A stretch of DNA of 64,000 nucleotides. Origin: JAFAMS01 sp963715815. GTDB taxonomy: Bacteria > Vulcanimicrobiota > Vulcanimicrobiia > Vulcanimicrobiales > Vulcanimicrobiaceae. Positions within the stretch are counted from its first letter, which is position 1. Each line of letters starts with the position of its first letter. The stretch is taken from NCBI GenBank assembly GCA_963715815.1, contig OY970278.1:682001-746000 (forward strand). Direction: 5' to 3'. The notes below the pieces were generated by a model. The model saw nothing but the letters and a program-made list of their open reading frames with translations. It had not been told where the DNA came from and did no database searches. This document shows positions 1 to 7,217 of the stretch, piece by piece. The position numbers and the translations under genes are program-made.

Positions 1-392
1 TAGATCGAGACTTGCGGCGTCGTTAGATCGTTCGGCAGCTGACGCTGCGCGTTTTGCACGCGGCCCTGCACTTGAACGAGGTCGGTGTTCACGTCCGAGG
101 AGAGCATGAAGTGCGCGACAATCGTCGCTTGTCCCGACTCGATCGACGTTTCGATCGTGTCGAGGTTGGGCGCACCTGCGATCTGATCTTCGAGCGGACG
201 GACGATTGCATCGCGCAGCTCGCTAGTCGACGCACCCGGATACGCGATCAGCACTTGAATCGTGGGAACGTCGTAATTCGGGAATTGCTGCTTCACCAGC
301 ACGACGCTTGCAATGCCGCCGGCCAACAAGGTCAAAAGAACGAAGACCGTTACGAGCGTCGGACGCTGAACGAAGAGACGCGTGAGCTGCAT
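1..392 (-). CDS. RND efflux permease, second copy (N-terminus only; runs off window)
   Basis: About 130 N-terminal residues of an AcrB/MdtC-type (HAE1) inner-membrane proton-driven exporter. The start reads MQLTRLFVQRPTLVTVFVLL, followed by the conserved porter-domain stretch around YPGAS and RPLEDQIAGAPNLD. It closely parallels the start of the upstream permease, so the locus encodes two permeases in tandem, as in mdtB-mdtC. Its ATG shares one base with the upstream stop (TAATG), implying translational coupling. The rest lies beyond position 1, so pump completeness cannot be judged. Confidence 0.9.
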   Translation of the reverse strand, partial: MQLTRLFVQRPTLVTVFVLLTLLAGGIASVVLVKQQFPNYDVPTIQVLIAYPGASTSELRDAIVRPLEDQIAGAPNLDTIETSIESGQATIVAHFMLSSDVNTDLVQVQGRVQNAQRQLPNDLTTPQVSI

Positions 393-3300
393 TAGGTCCT
401 ACCTGCCGTGATCGGCGTGCGCGGCGCCGGCTCGAGGTTCGACGGCGGCTCTTCCGACTTGAAATGGCGCGGAGCGAGCCATACGAATGCGACCGGGACC
501 AGTACGAGCGTGAGCAGCAGCGAGCTCGTGAGTCCGCCGATCACGACGATACCGAGCGAGCGCCGAACCTCTGAGCCCGGCTCGAGCGCAACGGCGATCG
601 GCAGCATGCCGGCGATCATCGAAGCCGTCGTCATGATAATTGGGCGGAAACGCTCTTGCGCGCTCTCGCGAATCGCGGTGTAGCGGTCTATACCCGCGCG
701 AATGCGATGATTTGCGAAGTCGACCAGCAGGATGCCGTTCTTCGAGACGAGGCCGATCAGCATCACCGTCCCGATCAGCGAGAAGAGGTTTAGCGTTTGA
801 TTCGCGATCGCGAGCGATCCGAGGGCGCCGACCGAAGCAACCGGGATCGCAAACATGATGATGACCGGCAAGATATAGCTATCGTAGAGCGCGACCATCA
901 ACAAGTACACGAGCGTAAATGAGAGGATCAGCGCCCAGCCGAGACCGCTGACCGTGTCCGCGAGGTTCTGCTGTTGGCCGCGAGCGTTCGGGATGACGTG
1001 CACGGTGTTCGGTAGATGCAGGTCGGCGACACGCTGCAGAAACGCGCGTTGCACGTTCGAGAGTGCAATTCCCGGCGTGGTGTTTGCGCTAACGTGCACG
1101 ACGGTTTGGCGGTTCGTGCGTGTGATGAGCGGCGTGTTCGGATCTTGCACCAAGCGCGACACGTCGCCCGCATAGGTGACTTGCCCGGTCTTGGTGCGCA
1201 CCGGAATCCGATTGATCTCGTCGACGGACGATTGCGCGCTTTGTGGGTACGTCACCTGAACGTACTTGACGCCGAGGTTGGTGAAGAATTGCGCGGCAGT
1301 CGAGCCGCCGAACGCAGCCCGAATCCCGTTCGCTGCCGAAGCGATGTCGACGTCGAGCGCACGCGCACGTTCACGATCGAAGACGACGTCGACTTGCGGT
1401 GCAAGAATCGACGCGTTGCTTACGGCGTGAACGATTCCCGGCGTCGACTCCAAGACGGCAAGAATCTTGTTTGCGTACGGATTGGGATCGTCGTTGTCGG
1501 AAGTGATGTTGTAGTCGATCGGCTGCGAATTGCCGCCACCGGTTCCGGTCGCCGGGATCGCGACCGGATTTCCGCGCGCGTATTTCTTGCGCGCCATGGC
1601 CGTCAGCGCCGTCGCCCAATAGTTGGTCGTGTGCTGGCGCTTGCCTTTGAGAAAGACATGAATCTGACCGACTGAGCCTTGCGTTATGCCACCGCCGAAA
1701 CCGGCTTGATATGAGCCGGCAGTTCCAGTCTGCCGCTCGACGTCGGGGATCTGCGCGATCTGCTGCGTGAGATCGGCGATCGCCGCGTTCGTCGTTGCAA
1801 GCGGCGTTCCGGTAGGGAACGTGAGCTGCATGAAGATCTCGCCGCGATCGATCGGTGGGATGAAGTCGAAGCCGATCACGTGCAGCGGAATGAGACTGAT
1901 CGCGCCAACGACGGCGAGCAGGCATGCGAGCATCACGGTGCGAGGGCGCCGCAAGCCCCATTCAAGGACGTGCGTGAGATACCACGTTCGCGCCGATTCA
2001 AAGCCGCGCGTGAAGGCTTCGACGATGCGCGGAGCTTTGTGCGCTGAGAGCAGCGACCAATTTCCCGCCAGTGCCGGCGTGACCGTGAACGAGACGGCTA
2101 GCGACGTCAGCGTTGCGACCACGACGACGAGTCCAAACTCTGAGAGAAAGCGGCCGGTGACGCCCGGCAAGAACGAGATCGGCAAGAAGACGACGACGTC
2201 GACAAGCGTGATGACGAGGGCGGCGGCGCCCATCTCCGTGCGGCCGAGCAGGGCGGCCGTCTTGGGTGCTTCGCCCCCTTCGAAATGCCGCTTGGCGTTC
2301 TCGAGGACGACGATCGAATCGTCGACCAGGATTCCGATGCACAGCGTCATCGCGAGCAGCGAGATCGTGTCGATCGTGAAGTTCGCAAGACGCATCACGA
2401 AGAGCGTCGTCAGCAAGGACGTCGGGATCGCGATCATCACGACGATTGCGTTGCGCCACGAGCGCAGGAAGAAGAGCATCACGATGCCGGTGAAGATGAT
2501 TCCCTCGGCAATCGTATGATAGACGGCGCTGAGCTGTTGCTGCGTGTACGTCGCCTGATTGTTCAGCACGTCGAAATTGATGTTCGGATATTCGGACCGC
2601 AGTCGCGGAAGCGCGTCGACGACGTTCTCTGCGGACGCGATTTCGCTCGCGCCGGTTGCTTTCTGTACGCCGAGCGATATTGCAACGGTCGAACCGACGT
2701 ATGAATAGGTTCGCTGCACTTCCGACGCGTCGAAGACGCTTGCGACGTCGCCGATTGCGACTGTGCGCTGCGAGACGCTCCATGGATTCAGCGATGACGT
2801 AGAGGTCGATTGCGCGATCGAAAGCGGCGACCTCGTGCCGGCGACCGCCGACGAGGTTGCCGCTGATGTGCTTCCGACCGGCGCGCCTTGGCCGACGCCA
2901 CGCAGACCCGTTCCGCCCTGCGGTCCGGTAAGTGACGCCGCGCCTGTTGAACCGGCAGATGCAGCATATAAGGGAAGCTTGACGACGGACGCGACGTCGG
3001 TGACGTCGCCGCGTACGTCGATCGATGTCTCGCGGTCGGTTCCGTACGCGAGACCCCCCGGTGCGCGCAGATTATTGTTCGAGATGGCTTGCACGACGTC
3101 GCCGATGACGAACCCGGACGATGACAGCGTCTTCGGATCGACGTAAACCTCGATCGCCGGCGTGACCGTGCCGTTCGCGTTGACGTTCGAGACGCCGTCG
3201 ATCTGCTCGATCTCGGGGACCAGATTGTTGGTGACGATCGCGGAGAGTGCGGCGCGTGAGAGCGTTCGAGATGAAACGGAGAGCGTCACGACTGTCGCTT

Positions 3301-3703
3301 GTCCCGGATCGAACGTACGAATCGAAGGTGGTGAGATGTCGTTCGGCAAGACGGAACGCGTCGACTCTACTCGTCGCTGCACCTCAACGAGATCGGTTGT
3401 CTGATTCGAATCGAGAGAGAAGGTTGCCGCGATCGAAGCTTGCCCGTTTTGGATCGAGCTGTTCATGTGATCCAGGTTGGGCGCGCCCGCGATTGCGTTT
3501 TCGATCGGCCGCACGATCGCATCGCGAAATTCGGTCGGCGATGCTCCCGGATACGACAAGCTTACGAACACCGAGGGAAAGTCGATGTTCGGGAAATTCT
3601 GCTGCACGAGCGTCGCCGTCGAGACGATTCCGGCTAGCGCGACGAGCGCGCACACGACGACGACGAGCGAAGGTCTGCGGACGAAGAGTTGCGTCAGCCG
3701 CAT
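392..3703 (-). CDS. RND efflux transporter, HAE1/AcrB-like permease
   Basis: Full-length 1103-residue inner-membrane drug/lipophile exporter that would work with the adaptor encoded just upstream and an outer-membrane channel not seen here. TM1 is residues about 10-30. The TM4 proton-relay aspartates are D461 and D462 in GILVDDSIVVLEN. A second TM block follows near the C-terminus. The protein is some 60 residues longer than typical members because of a Gly/Ser/Thr-rich, low-complexity insertion at residues about 249-313 in the porter region. The gene follows the adaptor by 12 bases and overlaps the next permease by one base, forming one minus-strand operon. Substrate unknown. Confidence 0.95.
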   Translation of the reverse strand: MRLTQLFVRRPSLVVVVCALVALAGIVSTATLVQQNFPNIDFPSVFVSLSYPGASPTEFRDAIVRPIENAIAGAPNLDHMNSSIQNGQASIAATFSLDSNQTTDLVEVQRRVESTRSVLPNDISPPSIRTFDPGQATVVTLSVSSRTLSRAALSAIVTNNLVPEIEQIDGVSNVNANGTVTPAIEVYVDPKTLSSSGFVIGDVVQAISNNNLRAPGGLAYGTDRETSIDVRGDVTDVASVVKLPLYAASAGSTGAASLTGPQGGTGLRGVGQGAPVGSTSAATSSAVAGTRSPLSIAQSTSTSSLNPWSVSQRTVAIGDVASVFDASEVQRTYSYVGSTVAISLGVQKATGASEIASAENVVDALPRLRSEYPNINFDVLNNQATYTQQQLSAVYHTIAEGIIFTGIVMLFFLRSWRNAIVVMIAIPTSLLTTLFVMRLANFTIDTISLLAMTLCIGILVDDSIVVLENAKRHFEGGEAPKTAALLGRTEMGAAALVITLVDVVVFLPISFLPGVTGRFLSEFGLVVVVATLTSLAVSFTVTPALAGNWSLLSAHKAPRIVEAFTRGFESARTWYLTHVLEWGLRRPRTVMLACLLAVVGAISLIPLHVIGFDFIPPIDRGEIFMQLTFPTGTPLATTNAAIADLTQQIAQIPDVERQTGTAGSYQAGFGGGITQGSVGQIHVFLKGKRQHTTNYWATALTAMARKKYARGNPVAIPATGTGGGNSQPIDYNITSDNDDPNPYANKILAVLESTPGIVHAVSNASILAPQVDVVFDRERARALDVDIASAANGIRAAFGGSTAAQFFTNLGVKYVQVTYPQSAQSSVDEINRIPVRTKTGQVTYAGDVSRLVQDPNTPLITRTNRQTVVHVSANTTPGIALSNVQRAFLQRVADLHLPNTVHVIPNARGQQQNLADTVSGLGWALILSFTLVYLLMVALYDSYILPVIIMFAIPVASVGALGSLAIANQTLNLFSLIGTVMLIGLVSKNGILLVDFANHRIRAGIDRYTAIRESAQERFRPIIMTTASMIAGMLPIAVALEPGSEVRRSLGIVVIGGLTSSLLLTLVLVPVAFVWLAPRHFKSEEPPSNLEPAPRTPITAGRT

Positions 3704-3715
3704 CGAGAATTGCGC

Positions 3716-5035
3716 CTAGTGCGTTTTTTTGGGGCCGCGGCTGCGTCCAGTACTTGCGGCGAGAGGTTGGCCGTCAGTGAGACCGAGCTGTCCATCGGCG
3801 ATAACGCGCGTACCGTCCGAAACTCCCGTTACGATCGACGTCGTACCGTCGTTCGCGAGTTCGCGGACGTGCGTCAACTTTGCGACGCCTTTTTGCGCAA
3901 TCATGATCGTCGAGCGCGTGTCATCTAGGAACGCCGTCACCGGAATGCCGACGCCGTTCGTTGTTGGGAGATCGATTGTTCCGGTAACGGGAACGCCGGC
4001 TTGCAAAACGTCGCCGGGATTCTCGACCAGTGCCTTCACGGTGAAATTCGTCGAACCGGGCGCGACTTGTCCGAGCACCGCGACGATTTTGCCGCTATAG
4101 GGACGGCCGGTTTGATCGCCGCCGGCGTGCAGCGCTACGAGTGCACCGTTCTTGATGCGAAAGATGTCGGTGCTCGATGCGTTGAGCTCGGCGTACACGT
4201 GTGAGAGCTCTTGAATCGTAAAGAGCGTTCGGCCGTTCGGATACTCGCCCGGGTTGAGATTGCGGTTGATCACGACGCCATCGACCGGCGAGGCGATGGT
4301 CGCGCGTGAGATTTCTGCGCGAATCTGATTTGCGGTCGCACGCGCCGAGGCAGCATCGGCTGCTGCCGCCGCAATATTGGCCGCTTGCAAGCCTTTTCCG
4401 GGCGTTCCGTTGACCTGCTGGTTAGTGATCGCAGAGTTCAACGCGGCTTGCGCAGAGCGCACCCCGGCCTGATCGTTCGAAACGGTCGTGCGCTGCTGAT
4501 CGTACGTCTGCTGCTGTAAGTAGCCTTGCGAGACGAGCTGCTCGTCGCGCTGCAACGTTAGGGTATCGAGCGCAAGCGTGTGTTGCGCTTGCATGAGCGC
4601 TTGACGCGCTTGCTGCACTTGTTGCGGATTCTGCCCGTAGTTGAGCTGCGCGGTGTAGCGCGCTTGCGCGATCTTTGCGTCATCGGAATTCGCCGTCTGC
4701 AATTGCGACTGGAGCTGCGCTTGCAGATCGGCAGTGTCGAAGACGGCGATCACCTCACCGGCACGGACTTGGTCGCCTTCATTCACGTTGACGGTGTCGG
4801 CTGGTTCGGAGAGTGTGCTCGAGATCGCGACGTTTTGCAGCGGTGCGATGATTCCGGCGATGACGAGCGTCGGATGAACGGAGGCGTGTTGCGCAACTGC
4901 CGTCGGAATCGGCGCCGCCGACGCCGGTCCGCCGAAGCCGCCCCGCATCCGGTTCGAACCCCGTCCGCAACCGGCTAAGAGCACGATCACGAGCACCGCT
5001 GCGGCGGCTGTTAGCCGCAAAGAACAAGCCTTCAT
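3716..5035 (-). CDS. RND periplasmic adaptor (membrane fusion protein), lipoprotein
   Basis: 439 residues. The N-terminus has a signal with lipobox LLAGC, so it is probably a lipid-anchored periplasmic adaptor of the HlyD/AcrA family. Order: lipobox at about residues 19-23; lipoyl-like half (NVNEGDQVRAGEVIAVFDTA); a long Gln/Ala-rich alpha-hairpin (about 105-210); second lipoyl half (IASPVDGVVINRNLNPGEY); beta-barrel and membrane-proximal domains. It precedes two RND permeases and follows an EamA transporter gene by 18 bases. It would bridge the permeases to an outer-membrane factor. The C-terminus ends in a short basic tail. Confidence 0.93.
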   Translation of the reverse strand: MKACSLRLTAAAAVLVIVLLAGCGRGSNRMRGGFGGPASAAPIPTAVAQHASVHPTLVIAGIIAPLQNVAISSTLSEPADTVNVNEGDQVRAGEVIAVFDTADLQAQLQSQLQTANSDDAKIAQARYTAQLNYGQNPQQVQQARQALMQAQHTLALDTLTLQRDEQLVSQGYLQQQTYDQQRTTVSNDQAGVRSAQAALNSAITNQQVNGTPGKGLQAANIAAAAADAASARATANQIRAEISRATIASPVDGVVINRNLNPGEYPNGRTLFTIQELSHVYAELNASSTDIFRIKNGALVALHAGGDQTGRPYSGKIVAVLGQVAPGSTNFTVKALVENPGDVLQAGVPVTGTIDLPTTNGVGIPVTAFLDDTRSTIMIAQKGVAKLTHVRELANDGTTSIVTGVSDGTRVIADGQLGLTDGQPLAASTGRSRGPKKTH

Positions 5036-5053
5036 ATATACGCCCCGTCCACG

Positions 5054-6070
5054 CTAGGGGAGAATGCTGAAATACCCCTGAGACTCCTGGGCTAGTCGCT
5101 CCTGGGCAGCTTGGTTGCGAATCGCCAAGGCAATCGCCACGAAGAGCAAGACCGCCCCCGCGAGCGTCGTACCCGCGAGTGCTTCGTGGAAAATCACGGC
5201 GGCTAGCATTGCGGCAATCACCGGTTCGAGCAGCGTTGCGAATCCTACCGTCGTCGGCGTGAACCAGCGCAGCGAAACGTTCATCGCGGTGTGCCCTAGC
5301 AGTTGCGAGATCAGCGCCATCGCGATGATGCCGAGCCACGCGCTGCGGTTGGCGAACGGCGGAGGTTTTTCGTGCATGACGAGCGCGAGCACGGCAAGCA
5401 CGATCGCGGCCCACGCATACGTTCGCGCAATGATCGCAAGCGTATCGAGATCGCTGCGCACCGAGCGCACGAGCGTTAGGTAGACGCTCATCGCGGCCGC
5501 CCCAAGCGTTGCGAGAAATGCGCCGAGCATCACGTGTCCCGGAATCGGCGCCGGCGCGGTATGCGGAACCACGACGAGGATGAGTCCGGCACCGCCGCAC
5601 ACGATCGCCAGAATGAAGGAAAGACCGGGTGCGCGGCGCTCGACGATGGCTTCGTAGATTCCGGTAAATATCGGCGAGGTGCACACAAGCAGCGTCGCGA
5701 TCGCAATCGACGTGTATTCGAGCGACGCGATCCATGCTGCGAAATGGACTGCAAGCGCGACGCCCGCGATTGCGAGCAGCGTTTCGCGACGGCCATCGAG
5801 CCATTTCCGCGATGTGGTGCGGGCGGCGGCGAGTGCGACAACGATCGCAGCGGCGATCCCCAGACGTAAGTAGGAGACCGCGACCGGTCCAGCACCGCCA
5901 AGCGCAAATCGTGCAAAAATCGCGGCCGCGCCGACGAACAGCTGCGCTCCCGCGAGCGTTGCGTATCTGATCAGGGCCGCAGGACCTCCGGCATAGCGCT
6001 CCGCAAGTGAGATATAGGAGGAAGAGCATGTTTCGCAGCGGGCAGCATTTCGTTCAAATCCCCGGACCAA
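5054..6070 (-). CDS. EamA/DMT-superfamily transporter
   Basis: Up to 338 residues, with about ten hydrophobic segments and the two-fold EamA repeat of the drug/metabolite transporter superfamily (metabolite or amino-acid export). The second repeat contains GFATLLEPVIAAMLA, a typical EamA motif. The ATG at 6070 overlaps the divergent aminotransferase start, and the first 30 residues (Cys/Arg-rich) do not look like a transporter N-terminus. The first TM starts near TLAGAQLFVG, so the true start may lie near 5975 at a non-ATG codon. It sits 18 bases upstream of the RND adaptor and may be co-transcribed with it. Confidence 0.85.
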   Translation of the reverse strand: MVRGFERNAARCETCSSSYISLAERYAGGPAALIRYATLAGAQLFVGAAAIFARFALGGAGPVAVSYLRLGIAAAIVVALAAARTTSRKWLDGRRETLLAIAGVALAVHFAAWIASLEYTSIAIATLLVCTSPIFTGIYEAIVERRAPGLSFILAIVCGGAGLILVVVPHTAPAPIPGHVMLGAFLATLGAAAMSVYLTLVRSVRSDLDTLAIIARTYAWAAIVLAVLALVMHEKPPPFANRSAWLGIIAMALISQLLGHTAMNVSLRWFTPTTVGFATLLEPVIAAMLAAVIFHEALAGTTLAGAVLLFVAIALAIRNQAAQERLAQESQGYFSILP

Positions 6071-7212
6071 CGAATATCCCAGAACGCGTTTTGCGCGCGA
6101 TGGACCGTCAGATCGTCGATCATCGCGGTCCGGCTTTTGCCGAATGTACGCTTGAGATTTTGCCCGCGATGCAAAAGCTCGTGCGTACCAAAGACGCGCA
6201 CGTCGTGCTCTATCCCTCGTCCGGAACGGGTGCGTGGGAAGCTGCCATCGCTAACGTACTGTCGCCCGGTGACCGCGTGCTCGTCGCCGAGACCGGACAG
6301 TTCTCCAATCTGTGGGCCGATCTCGCGCGGCGTTTGGGTCTCGACGTTGAGCTCATTCCCGGCGATTGGCGGCACGGCGCGGATCCCGATGAGATCTCGC
6401 GCCGCCTTAAGGAAGATCGCGAAAAACGCATCGCTGCCGTGATGGTCGTGCACAACGAAACCTCGACCGGTGTAACGTCGCGTCTTGCAGACGTACGCGC
6501 GGCTATCGATCGTGCGAGTCATCCGGCGCTGCTCTTGGTCGATACGGTTTCGTCGCTTGCGTCGATCGACTATCGCCACGACGAGTGGGGCATTGACGTC
6601 ATGGTCTGCGGTTCGCAGAAGGGTCTGATGCTCCCGCCCGGGATCGGGATCAACGTCATCTCGCGTAAAGCGTTCGACGCTTCGAAGCGTTCGCGTTTTC
6701 CGAAAGCGTATTTCGATTGGGCACCGATCATCGAAACCAACGCGCAAGGCTTCTATCCGTACACGCCACCAACGCTGATGTTCTTCGGATTGCGCGAAGC
6801 GCTGCGCATCCTTCACGAAGAGGGTTTGGAAAATACGCTCGCGCGTCATGCGCGCCTCGCGGAAGCGACACGCCGCGCGGTCGGTGGTTGGGGGCTCGAG
6901 ATTCTCGCTCAAGATCCGCGTGAATATTCGAACACGTTAACGGCGGTTCTCGTGCCGGAAGGCGTCGACGCCGACAAGGCGCGCCTGAAGATACTAGAGC
7001 GCTTCGACGTTTCGCTTGGTGTCGGTCTCGGCAAAGTCAAAGGCAAGATCTTCCGGATCGGCCATCTCGGCAGCATCAACGACGTGATGCTCGCCGGCGT
7101 ATTGTGCGCGGTGCAAATGGGTCTACGGCTTTCCGGCGTCGAGATCGACGACGGCATCACGCCTGCGCTCGAATATCTGGCCGACCGGGAGCGCGCACCG
7201 GCGCTCGCATAG
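6028..7212 (+). CDS. Alanine/serine-glyoxylate aminotransferase family protein
   Basis: 394-residue class-V PLP aminotransferase. The ATG at 6028 is preceded by AGGAGG at 6016-6021, which decides the start. Family hallmarks: IPGPTNIPERVL at the N-terminus, HNETSTGV, and the PLP-lysine region VCGSQKGLMLPPGIG. It would transfer an amino group from serine or alanine to glyoxylate, giving glycine. The next gene begins five bases after its stop and encodes a glycolate/D-lactate-type oxidase, so the pair makes sense as a glycolate-glyoxylate-glycine salvage module. Substrate preference cannot be told from sequence. Confidence 0.92.
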   Translation: MFRSGQHFVQIPGPTNIPERVLRAMDRQIVDHRGPAFAECTLEILPAMQKLVRTKDAHVVLYPSSGTGAWEAAIANVLSPGDRVLVAETGQFSNLWADLARRLGLDVELIPGDWRHGADPDEISRRLKEDREKRIAAVMVVHNETSTGVTSRLADVRAAIDRASHPALLLVDTVSSLASIDYRHDEWGIDVMVCGSQKGLMLPPGIGINVISRKAFDASKRSRFPKAYFDWAPIIETNAQGFYPYTPPTLMFFGLREALRILHEEGLENTLARHARLAEATRRAVGGWGLEILAQDPREYSNTLTAVLVPEGVDADKARLKILERFDVSLGVGLGKVKGKIFRIGHLGSINDVMLAGVLCAVQMGLRLSGVEIDDGITPALEYLADRERAPALA

Positions 7213-7217
7213 CCGTA

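Noticed and set aside
4779..6029. Long Arg-rich open frames antisense or out of frame to the transporter and adaptor genes; many similar ones elsewhere
   Set aside because: They are shadows of GC-rich coding sequence, with Arg/Ala-rich composition and no domain pattern.
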